Source: Spinacia oleracea (lineage: Eukaryota; Streptophyta; Magnoliopsida; Caryophyllales; Amaranthaceae). Taken from it: DNA of 64,000 nucleotides. The notes beneath the pieces are model-generated. The model did no database searches. It was not told the origin of the DNA and worked only from the letters and a program-made list of their open reading frames with translations. Shown here piece after piece: positions 12,516-22,018 of the stretch. Location of the stretch: positions 61,791,898-61,855,897 of the forward strand of contig NC_079487.1 in the NCBI RefSeq assembly GCF_020520425.1. Direction: 5' to 3'. Both the position numbers and the translations under genes were made by a program. Every line of letters begins with the position of its first letter. Position 1 is the stretch's first letter.

Positions 12516-15500
12516 TATCCTTTGCTGGAATGTGAGGGGACTGAATAGAAGAGCCAAACAATCTGAAGTGGGGAGGTTTATCCATTCTCACAAAGCTAAA
12601 CTTTTCAGTCTCCTTGAAACAAAGGTCAAGGCACCAAAAATGGGTGACTTGTACCTCAATATCTGCCCAGGGTGGAATTTCACTTCCAACCTTAGCTGTT
12701 CCTCTGTAGGAAGAATAATTCTGGCATGGGATTCTTCTACTTTTGATGTGGATATAGTGTCCATGAGTAGCCAGCACATTCATAGTGTTATCACACCAAA
12801 AAGCACTGGTGTCAGTTTTCAGTGCACATTCATATATGGGATGAATTTGAAAAATGAGAGATTGCCCCTTTGGAACTCTCTCTCTCACATTGCTGATAAC
12901 TGTAAGCAACCATGGGTCATTATGGGTGACTTTAATGCACTAATGGAGATTGAGGATAGAATTGGTGGGCCTGTTAGGCTTGGTGATATTCAGGCTATGA
13001 GGAACTGTATGTTCCATTGCAATCTCTCCACCATTAAGACTGTGGGTAGACAATATACCTGGAACAATAAGCAAGAAGGGGAGGCAAGAGTTTTTTCAAG
13101 AATTGATAGAGTTTTGGCCAATGCTAGCTGGTTGGATCTTTTCCCTACTGCAGAAGCAAACTACCTCCCTGAAGGTGAGTTTGACCATAGCCCTATGTTG
13201 CTTTGTTTTCACAAAAATGATAACTTAAAAAGGCCTTTCAGATTCTTTAATATGTGGGCTAATGCTGAGAACTTTATTGATGTTGTTCAAACCAATTGGG
13301 AGAAACCTGTGTTTGGTTGTACCATGTACAGAATCCTGCAGAGACTCAAGTGGTTAAAGGTGGACTTGAAGCAAATGAACAAGGAGGGTTTTAGTAATGT
13401 TGAAGCTGAAAACACCAAACTCTACTCTAATTTACTACAAATCCAAGCTAGATTACATGCCACCCCAAATGATGGAAGCTTGGCTGATGCTGAAAAGCTA
13501 GCTGCAGCTGATTATAAACAGGCTCACAATGCTTATATGTCTTATCTCCATCAGACAGCCAAGATTAATTGGCTAGCTCAGGGGGATGAGAACACTAGAG
13601 TTTTCCACCAGAGTATCAAGCAGAGAAGAAGACACAATACAATTCACTCAATTCAGAACATGCAAGGTGACAGAGTCACAACAATTGAAGGGGTGAAAGA
13701 TGCCCTCACTCAGTTCTACTCTGATTTGTTCTGTACTCAAATGAAACACAGAACTCATGTCAATCCTGTGATTATTAGAAGAGGGCCAACACTTACTGAG
13801 TCTCAGAAATCCTTGCTGGATTGTGATTTCTCAATGGATGATGTGAAGAAGGCTTTATTTTCAATTCCTAATCATAAGGCTCCTGGAATGGATGGTTACA
13901 ATAGCTATTTCTTTAAAACTGCTTGGCATGTTGTCAAAGATGATCTCTATAAGGCAATCACTGACTTCTTTACCACAGGGAAAATCCTCAAAGAAGTTAA
14001 TGTAACATCAATTACTCTAGTTCCTAAAATCCCAGTTCCAGCTGCTGTGGGTGATTTCAGGCCAATAGCTTGTTGTTCTGTCATCTACAAATGCATTTCC
14101 AAACTCATCTGCAGTAAGCTCAGTTTGGTGCTTCCTGAGCTTATTTCTCCCAATCAGGGAGCTTTTGTCTCTGGTAGATCAATTCTGCATAATGTTCTGA
14201 TCTGTCAAGATATAGTTAAGATGTATAACCAACCTCACACCCCCCCTTGCTGTTTGATGAAAGTTGATATTAGGAAAGCCTATAACACAGTAGAGTGGGC
14301 ATTCATTGAGGAAATGTTGACTGAGCTTGGGTTTCCTATTTTCTTCACCAAACTAATAATGACTTGTCTTTCAACAACAAGTTACTCTCTTCTCATTAAT
14401 GGTAGCCCTTCTGATCTTATCCAGCCTAAAAGAGGACTCAGGCAAGGGGATCCCCTCTCCCCCCTCCTCTTTACCCTTTGCATGGAGTATTTTTCCAGAG
14501 CCATGTCTACAGTTGGTGAACACCCTCAATTTTATTTCCATACCAGGTGTAGAACTATTCAGCTGAATCATTTGTGTTTTGCTGATGATCTATTGATGTT
14601 TTGTAAAGGGGACATTACTTCAGTTATTTTGCTCTTGGAAGGGTTTAACCTATTTTCAAACACTACTGGCTTGCAAGCAAATCCCTGCAAATCCTCAGTA
14701 TACTGTTGTGGTATTTCTAATGCTGACAAAGAAGGAATCAGTGTTGTTTCTGGCTTCAGCTTTGGAGAGCTACCTTTTAGGTACTTGGGTGTTCCAATCA
14801 GTACCAGAAAACTTCAGGCTGGTGAGTGTGATCTACTGGTGAACAAAATGGTTGCTAGAATTAAAATTTGGAGCTCAAGACATCTCTCTTTTGCTGGAAG
14901 AATGCAGCTTGTTAACTCAGTTCTAATGAGTGTCAGTGTGTACTGGTGCCAGATTTTCATCCTTCCTAAGAGTGTTATTAGGAAAATTAACTCTGTTTGC
15001 AGAGCTTATCTTTGGCATAGTACTTATGATGATAGCAGGCCTGGTCCAGTGGCATGGATTAATCTGTGTAAGTCAAAAACACAGGGTGGGCTTGGGTTCA
15101 GAAACCTTGCTATTTGGAACCAAGCAGCTGTTGGGAAACTGGCATGGTCCATTGCTCAGAAAGAAGATAATTTATGGGTAAAATGGGTGCATGCAGTCTA
15201 TGTTAAACAGAAGAATTGGTTGGTGTACATGCCCTCTATTGCTGCTAGTGGGGCAGTAAAGTATATTTGCAAAGTCAAACTTGATTGTACCAATAGACTG
15301 CATTCTGACTCTTGGCTGACAACCACAAAATATTCTATTGGAGATATGTATAAGCAATTGAGTGAGCAACAGGCTAAGACCAATTGGTCTCATTTTGTAT
15401 GGAATAGATTCACCATTCCAAAACATAGGGTCATTCTTTGGCTGGCTCTGCAGGACAGGTTAAAAACTAAGGCCAGGTTGTTCCCTTATGGGGTTACTGA

Positions 15501-15879
15501 TGATGATCTGTGTGCTCTATGTGGCTTACATACAGAGAATAACTCTCATCTGTTTTTCTCCTGTCACTACAACACTGAATGTTGTAGGAAAGTTCTTCAC
15601 TGGTTGGGGTTCAACACTCACAGAACAAGCTTGTTCATGATCCTCAAATGGGCTCATAGGCATTGTGTTGGTGGTTTTAGAAAGAGAGTTTGTTATGCTG
15701 CTGTTGCAGGGGTGGTTTATCAGATTTGGAAGGCAAGAAATTCAGCAATTTGGGATGCTAAGGTTCCATCTTTGGATAGCAGTGTTAACTGTATTCAGTC
15801 TGATGTTAGACACAGAATTAAGAGTATCCTAGGTAGGAAAGTGAGTACTAGAGATAAGGATTGGTTATATTCCTTGTAA
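12508..15879 (+). CDS. LINE ORF2: AP-like endonuclease and reverse transcriptase
   Basis: This is the enzyme that nicks target DNA and copies the LINE RNA in place. The 1123-residue frame is unbroken. Residues 1-230 form an endonuclease/exonuclease/phosphatase domain: NVRGLNRRAKQSEV near the start, ETK near residue 38, GDFNAL near 142 and DHSPML near 227 are the expected catalytic motifs. The reverse transcriptase runs from about 430 to 760, with KAPGMDGY, DFRPIACCS, the RQGDPLSP motif and the catalytic FADDLLMF near 690. Residues about 955-1030 are a zf-RVT domain (WLALQDRLKTKARL, then CALCG and H..FSCHY). I see no RNase H domain after it, which is common in plant L1 families. Its ATG lies inside the last codons of ORF1. 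It could encode an active enzyme, but activity cannot be judged from sequence alone. Confidence 0.96.
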   Translation: MDNILCWNVRGLNRRAKQSEVGRFIHSHKAKLFSLLETKVKAPKMGDLYLNICPGWNFTSNLSCSSVGRIILAWDSSTFDVDIVSMSSQHIHSVITPKSTGVSFQCTFIYGMNLKNERLPLWNSLSHIADNCKQPWVIMGDFNALMEIEDRIGGPVRLGDIQAMRNCMFHCNLSTIKTVGRQYTWNNKQEGEARVFSRIDRVLANASWLDLFPTAEANYLPEGEFDHSPMLLCFHKNDNLKRPFRFFNMWANAENFIDVVQTNWEKPVFGCTMYRILQRLKWLKVDLKQMNKEGFSNVEAENTKLYSNLLQIQARLHATPNDGSLADAEKLAAADYKQAHNAYMSYLHQTAKINWLAQGDENTRVFHQSIKQRRRHNTIHSIQNMQGDRVTTIEGVKDALTQFYSDLFCTQMKHRTHVNPVIIRRGPTLTESQKSLLDCDFSMDDVKKALFSIPNHKAPGMDGYNSYFFKTAWHVVKDDLYKAITDFFTTGKILKEVNVTSITLVPKIPVPAAVGDFRPIACCSVIYKCISKLICSKLSLVLPELISPNQGAFVSGRSILHNVLICQDIVKMYNQPHTPPCCLMKVDIRKAYNTVEWAFIEEMLTELGFPIFFTKLIMTCLSTTSYSLLINGSPSDLIQPKRGLRQGDPLSPLLFTLCMEYFSRAMSTVGEHPQFYFHTRCRTIQLNHLCFADDLLMFCKGDITSVILLLEGFNLFSNTTGLQANPCKSSVYCCGISNADKEGISVVSGFSFGELPFRYLGVPISTRKLQAGECDLLVNKMVARIKIWSSRHLSFAGRMQLVNSVLMSVSVYWCQIFILPKSVIRKINSVCRAYLWHSTYDDSRPGPVAWINLCKSKTQGGLGFRNLAIWNQAAVGKLAWSIAQKEDNLWVKWVHAVYVKQKNWLVYMPSIAASGAVKYICKVKLDCTNRLHSDSWLTTTKYSIGDMYKQLSEQQAKTNWSHFVWNRFTIPKHRVILWLALQDRLKTKARLFPYGVTDDDLCALCGLHTENNSHLFFSCHYNTECCRKVLHWLGFNTHRTSLFMILKWAHRHCVGGFRKRVCYAAVAGVVYQIWKARNSAIWDAKVPSLDSSVNCIQSDVRHRIKSILGRKVSTRDKDWLYSL

Positions 15880-16139
15880 TGTTTCTGGTTTTCTGCTCTT
15901 TTGAGCTTTTGTTTTGCCTGCTAAAGTGGAGGGAGTCCTTCCTATAAGGTTTGTCTCCCTTTAGTTGGGCTTAGTTTGTAATAGTTGGCTGGTTAATATA
16001 TAAAATCCTCTCTTACTTGTCAAAAAAAAAAAAAAAAAAAACATGGCAATATGAAGTGCAATTTCCATAGAAGGCACTAAATTAAGCACAAAATAAGGGA
16101 AAATAAGGTAAAAGCGCGAAATTCTACTGCACTCTACCC

Positions 16140-19084
16140 CCCTTAAAAGAAACGAGTTATGGCCCCGTAACTCAACTACCCTTGGAAAATAGCTAGGGAT
16201 AATTCTTTCTCATATCGTCCTAAGCTTCCCGGGACCACAAAACTTCATTAGACCATAAAACTTTCACAATATTAACACCCTTATTTCGTGTACTACGACT
16301 TGACAATCCAGGACTTTGACTGTCTTTCCTTGAAAGATAAAATTTGGTCTAATTCTATGGTTTCCGGTTGCGACACATGCGACTTATCCGGAACATACTT
16401 TCTCAATTGAGATATATGAAACACATTATGCACTCTATGCAGGTCCATTGGTAAGGCTAGTCTATAAGCTACCTTTCCTATCCGTTCTAGGATTTCATAT
16501 GGGCCTATATACTTGGGCTAAGATTTTCTTTCTTGCCAAATCTTATCACATCTTTCCTTGGTGAAACTTTGAGTAACAATTTGTCACCCACTAGAATTTT
16601 TTTGTCAAGTATGCATAACTCTTTTGGCGATCTTGCGCTGCTTGAATCTTTGAGTGAATAGTTCTCATTTGGTTTATTGTGTCCTCTATCATTTGAGGTC
16701 CTAACACAATCGTCTTACTGACGTCGCTCCAACATAGTGGATTTCTACATTTCCTTCCATACAAGGCTCAAATGGTGTCATCCCTATACTGGCATGATAG
16801 CTATTGTTATAGGAAAATCAATCAAATCTAAACTATCTTCCCAACTTCCTTGGAAATCAATTTCACATGCACGAAGCATATCCTCAAGTGTCTAAATGGT
16901 TCTCTCAGTTTGTCCATCTGTGGCTGGGTGGAAGGCTATACTCATTTTCAATGTCGTACCAAAGCTCTTCTACACACTTTTCCAGAAATTCGAAAGAAAC
17001 CTTGAATCTCTACCTGATACGATATCCTTAGGAACTCCATGTAACCTCACAACATTCTTAATGTAAGCTTTAGCAAGTTGTTCCATTTTCCAGGTTTCCT
17101 TCATTGGTATAAACACTACTGACTTGGTCAACCTATCCACCACAACCCAAATTGTATCATTTCCTATCTTTGACTTGGGAAAACAAGTGACAAGGTCCAT
17201 TGAAATACAGTCTCATTTCCAACTTGAAAATTATAATGGTTGAACCTTTCCTTGAGGTCTCCATATTCTATTTTGACCTTCCGATAAGTCAAATATCTAG
17301 CTACAACTCAGCTACTTCATTCTTCATTCTGGGCCATTAATAGACACTTTTCAGATCCTTATACAACTTGTCACCACCTAGGTGAACAGAATATGGCGTA
17401 TTATGCCCTTCCTTCATCAACTTTTCTTTCAATTCTCCACACTTTTGAGGCACGCACCACCTGCCTTTGTACCTCAAACTTCCATCACTATGGATTCGGA
17501 AATCTAACTCCTTGCCTTGCGAAATCTTTTCCTTGATTCGCTCCAACTTTACATCACCAGCTTGATTCTCCCTAATCTCATCAAATATTGACGACTGGAT
17601 GGTTAAGGCATTCATCATTCCCTCAAGGCTTTCACCACTTACTATTTCAAGGTTCAAACGCTGCATGTCCTTACACAGCTCGTTAGCAACTACTAACGCA
17701 TTAACACTATGACTTGATTTCCTACTCAAGGCATCCGCAAGTACATTGGCTTTTCCTTCATGGTACTGAATATCCAAATCATAGTCCTTGATTAACTCCA
17801 ACCACCTTTGTTGGCGCATATTCAGATCCTTTTGTGTGAAGATGTACTTTAAACTCTTATGATCCGTAAATATCCTACACTTCACACCATACAGATAGTG
17901 TCTCCATATCTTCAATGCAAACACTATAGCAGCTAGCTCTAAATCATGGGTAGGGTAATTGGATTCATATGGCTTCAACTGCCTCGACGCATACGCAATA
18001 ACCTTCCCGTTCTGCATCAATACACACCCTAAACCACTCTTAGAGGCATCACTATACACATCATAGGTACCACTCTCATCTGGCAAGGTTAACACTGGCA
18101 CGGTTGTCGATTGCGTCTTCAAGGTTTGGAATGCTTCCTCACACTGGTTATTCCATTCAAACTTTGCTTCCTTCTTCATCAAGGTTGTCATTGGCTTGGC
18201 TATCCTAGAAAAGTCTTGCACAAAGCGTCTATAGTAGCCATCTAATCCCAGAAAACATCGAATGCCAGTCACACTCTTGGGTGTAGGCCATTCACTAACA
18301 GCTTTAATCCTGCAAGGTTCACTACAACTTCTTCTTTAGACACTAGATACCCCAAAATGTGACATTCTCCATCCAGAATTCACACATTGATAGTTTGGCA
18401 TATAATTGGTTATCCCTAAGTGTACTTATCATAGACCCAAAATGTCGAACATACTCTTTATTGCTCTTCGAATACACCAAGATATCATCTACAAAACACT
18501 AAAAGCTTATCCATAAATGCATGGAACACACGATTCTTCAAGTCCATGAATATTTTAGGTGCACTAGCCAACCCAAATAGCATAACAGTGAACTCGAAAT
18601 GACTAATCTTGTCCTAAATGCAGTCTTTGGTATATCGTTATCCGCAATTCTCAATTGATGATAACCTGATCACAATTCGATCTTCAAGAAAATTCCTTCT
18701 TCTTTAAATTGGTCAAAATAGGTGTCTATCCTAGGCAAAAGGGTACTTTGCTCTTAATTATGACCTCATTGGTTTCCTTGTAGTCTATACAATGTCTCAT
18801 ACTCTTATCCTTCTCTTTCACAAACACAATTGGTGCTCCCCGTTGTGATGCACTTGGTCTAATATAACTTTTCTCCAAAAATCTTTCAGTTGACCCTTCA
18901 ACTCACTCACTTCTTCTGGAGTTATTCTATATGGAGCTTTCGAAATAGGTGCATTTCCAGGTGCTAAGTCAATAGGTCGATTGAGAGGCATTTCCGGGGT
19001 CTCTTCCGGAAACACATCCAGAAACTCATTCACAACTTCAATGTCCTCAGGTATATCCTTAACTTTATTATTAAGGTCTCTCAC
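16140..19084 (-). pseudogene. Decayed gypsy pol: RT, RNase H, integrase, chromodomain-like end
   Basis: On the minus strand, 18818-19084 encodes the start of the RT (VVNEFLDVFPEETPEMPL, then SKAPYRITPEE), after which the frame shifts. From 17337 to 18272 there is an open stretch of 311 codons covering the end of the RT and the RNase H domain ([51 protein letters not shown]). From 16970 to 17200 lies an integrase core fragment (DRLTKSVVFIPMKET, then a GRDSRFLSNFW motif). Further left, HPATDGQTERT appears near 16900 and a chromodomain-like end DMRKNYP near 16210. Multiple stops and frameshifts make it non-functional. Key residues in the central RT are not readable in one frame, so this copy would need help in trans. 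Confidence 0.88.
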
Positions 19085-19480
19085 ATTGCATAAGAATAGT
19101 GGGTTCCGACTAGCTCCACGAGTTCAACTTCCGTGATAATTCATATGTTTCTAGGCTTACCCAAAACGACGATAGGTACTACTGCACTTAAGCTAGATCT
19201 CAAATCAACCTTCTTCTTTTCGCAGTCAATTTTGTCTTTGAACATGGCCAACCGATCCATCACTAAAATCACCTCCGATTCTCCTAATTTAATCTCAATC
19301 AGGTTAGGCAGGAAAACGGTTTTGGCATGGTCAAAGGCACATTCTTATGAATCTTGGTACTTGTTATACTACACGTTGGTATAACTATGGGCACTTCAAT
19401 GACTCTGGTTCCCAACAACCTTTCTCTTTTTGCCAGTTTCACTTTCAATCTTTCACCTGTAGTCCATACCGACGAGCGGT
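19085..19480 (-). pseudogene. Decayed gypsy protease region
   Basis: In the minus frames a recognisable protease-linker block reads LGESEVILVMDRLAMFKDKI followed by DCEKKKVDLRS, the pattern found after the aspartic protease of chromoviruses. Stops interrupt it on both sides and I could not find an intact DSG active site. It links gag to pol in this element. Confidence 0.65.
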
Positions 19481-19589
19481 CTTTCTATATATAGAGGGTA
19501 TCTAGATAAGTAAGGATCTCTCCAGATAGTAACAACTACGAATCCATTTGACAATCCATTTTCAAACTTTTGAGCCCTAAGCTCTTCCG

Positions 19590-20073
19590 TGCCACCACTT
19601 CAGGTGCAAACTTAGACAATTCTATAACTTGGAATAGTATTCAGTCACAACCATCCCATCCATCTTTAGCTCAATGTACTCTTGGGCTTTCTGCTTTTTT
19701 TCAAGTACGGTTAGTAAAATTTGGTTCTTAAGGCATCTTTGAATGATTCCCATCCAAATCCAGGTGTGGCTCTCAAAGCGTTCACACACCTTTCCCACCA
19801 CAAATCAATTTCTCCCATAAGGTAATACACAACACTATTCACCCTAAGGTTCGCTGGACAGTTCACAACAACTATCACTTTACCAAACTTTCTAAGCCAT
19901 TTCTCCAGTACACTTGGGTCAGACACCCCTTGGTACAGAGGAAGATTACACTGGACTACCATCTTTAATATTCCCCAAGCAGGATCATTAATTGAATTTT
20001 GCCTAGTCTCTGCTAGGTTCTGAAGTACTGCGACTAGTTGCCTAACAACATTGGCTATTCCTTGCTCATGCAA
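19590..20073 (-). pseudogene. Partial gypsy gag (retrotrans_gag-like)
   Basis: A 120-codon open stretch at 19711-20073 begins MHEQGIANVVRQLVAVLQNL and contains LYQGVSDPSVLEKWLRKFGK, YYLMGEIDLWWE and WESFKDALRTKFYP, the usual order of a Ty3/gypsy capsid domain. The similarity continues in another frame to about 19590 (EYIELKMDGMVV, then YYSKLYKLSKFAP). No CCHC zinc knuckle follows. The intact family protein would be several hundred residues, so this is a remnant. Confidence 0.8.
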
Positions 20074-20505
20074 GACTCACTTTAATGATTGGGTTTGACA
20101 TGGACAACGCTAAGGTTACAGAGCAACAACCAATCAAATTACTTTGCAACAATGCATAAAATTTCGAACATGGTGGGGAAAGTGGAGCCACCTACTAGCC
20201 ACCCCCTTGACTTGTTCGAACCACATAGCTAAGTGGAAACTAACCACGATGCACTTAGTTAATAATTAATTCGAGAAATAAAACACATAATCCCTTTGCG
20301 ATACCCACGAAACTTTTAATCGAGATTTGAACTCAAGAGATAACAAAAGGAATTCGATGCTTTTATTAATACTTCAAAGAAAAGGCCTTGCATCCATCAA
20401 TAAAATTGCTTTTATTTCTCCAAACCATAATTGAGCTAATAACCATAAATAGTAGCTTTGCTACTTTATTAATAAACAAAATAAATAACTAAGGATTACA
20501 GTTCT

Positions 20506-20778
20506 TTAAAGACTAATGTCATCACGACGATCATCTCTTTCTTTGTATTGTTCTGGAGTAAATTCTTGATCATTAGGATCATCCATGTTGTCTTCCCGAT
20601 CAGAATATTTATCTATAACCTCATCATCCTGTTGTGACACTCTATTAACCTCATTATTAGCTTTCGGTTCTATTTCAAAGCCACTAGACAACTCAATAGT
20701 AGTTTCATGAACCACTGGATTCGGATTTTCAACCTCAACAACTTCACCATCATCATTCAATGTCTCATTTTCTTCCAT
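20506..20778 (-). CDS. Short acidic ORF in the gypsy leader, unrecognised
   Basis: The 90-residue frame starts MEENETLNDDGEVVEVENPN and ends DDRRDDISL. It is rich in Asp, Glu and Asn with no motif I recognise. The same acidic bias continues upstream on the minus strand (to about 20870) through a stop, and a longer decayed frame (with CIVDGR near 20930 and YVYVKKIELAYNYFG near 21100) may belong to it. It could be a remnant of a captured gene or of an accessory ORF of the element, or chance. Low confidence. Confidence 0.25.
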   Translation of the reverse strand: MEENETLNDDGEVVEVENPNPVVHETTIELSSGFEIEPKANNEVNRVSQQDDEVIDKYSDREDNMDDPNDQEFTPEQYKERDDRRDDISL

Positions 20779-21995
20779 TTCATACTCATCATCATCGTCA
20801 TCACTATCTCATACTCATCATCATTTATGTCACCTAGACCTAATCCAATAGCAAGCATACCATCTTCATAGCACCTTTCTGCTATTTCAATGATAGTAGT
20901 CATAACCTCAATATCATACCTTCATCTACCATCTACAATACAATACTTCCTCCAACTAGGTGTATCATTCTCAAAATGCATATCACTGAACTTATGCTTA
21001 AGCTCTATATAAGGTGTACTATGGGGTAAACAATATACAATCATCTCAGGCATAACATCAATTTTCCTCAAATGTGGCAATTCTTAAGCGTCCCAAAATA
21101 GTTGTATGCTAGCTCAATCTTCTTCACATACACATATGGAGTCTCACTATCAAGGTTCTCTAACTGTCCTAGATTGGAAAAATTTGAAGGCAACATTCTT
21201 AAGTCCTAAAAACACACACTTAAGAGTCTCACTAATCGTGTTCCCAACAAAATTCAACCCCCAAGGATACAATAAACAGTTCGTGGAGCCAGACAATTTC
21301 AATGTACAAGTATATGCTCAACATGAAATATGATGCAAATAATCACATAAAGCAAGATAAAACATTGTCAGAACATATACATGGCAATTAATAAATCACA
21401 TTATCACATAAAATGCATACTTAAACTAATATGCCCTTCTTAAACTACCCATTCCTCACTTGGAAGTAATATTAATTTTCGAAATTAATTAAGAAATAAC
21501 TCCTAACTAGTTGAAATTATTAAAATTAAAATCGAAAATTAATAAGAATTATTAATTAATTAAATAAACTAATTTCGGAAAATTTTAAAAAAGAATCCGA
21601 AAATTAAATAACAAAAAAATATAAATTCGAAAAAGATTCGAATAAATAAATAAATAAATAAATAAAATAAATTCGGATATTTAAATAAGAGAAAATCCGA
21701 AGATAATAAAAATAATTCGAATTTAATTCGAAAATTTCGAATAAAAAAAGAATTCGGAAAAATTAATTAAATTAAATAATAATCCAAACTTTTCAACTCA
21801 TTTCAACGACACAAAATAATTGGTATTTGACCTTTAAAATATTGAGTACTCAAAATAATACGTTTTGACTTTAGGAAAATAATATTTCAAAATCCTAAAG
21901 TTCCGCAAATACCACTTTGTAGTATGAATTACTACAAAGAAGCATTAGTCTCCGATTACCACTTTGTAGTATTGCTTACTACAAATAAGGAATGA

Positions 21996-22018
21996 AACTA
22001 AGCTCTAGTATACCACTT
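21996..22018 (-). promoter_or_regulatory. Primer-binding site of the Tekay-like element, degenerate
   Basis: Read on the minus strand just after the LTR end, TGGTATACTAGAGC resembles the initiator-Met tRNA complement TGGTATCAGAGC with two extra bases. The position, directly inside the 5' LTR, is right for a PBS. Confidence 0.6.

Larger units (their letters stand above)
11094..16040 (+). mobile_element. Full-length L1-type LINE with poly-A tail
   Basis: The element is flanked by a target-site duplication ACATGGCAATATGAAG (11078-11093 and 16041-16056) and ends in 19 or more A residues. It holds ORF1 and ORF2 without interruption, a 5' UTR of only about 63 bp and a 3' UTR of about 140 bp before the tail. 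The long variable duplication plus poly-A is the signature of target-primed reverse transcription. It is inserted in the 3' untranslated part of the Tekay-like gypsy, in the opposite orientation to it. Both ORFs being open suggests a recent insertion and possible competence. Confidence 0.96.
20074..22018 (-). other. Leader of the Tekay-like element, mostly non-coding
   Basis: This 1.9-kb stretch lies between gag and the primer-binding site. It holds one acidic minus-strand ORF (20506-20778), an (AAAT)n run at about 21640-21667, and AT-rich sequence with repeated AATTCGAA-like words at 21440-21780. Its end has three copies of TACCACTTTGTAGTAT-like sequence (about 21909, 21958 and 22011). Confidence 0.6.
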
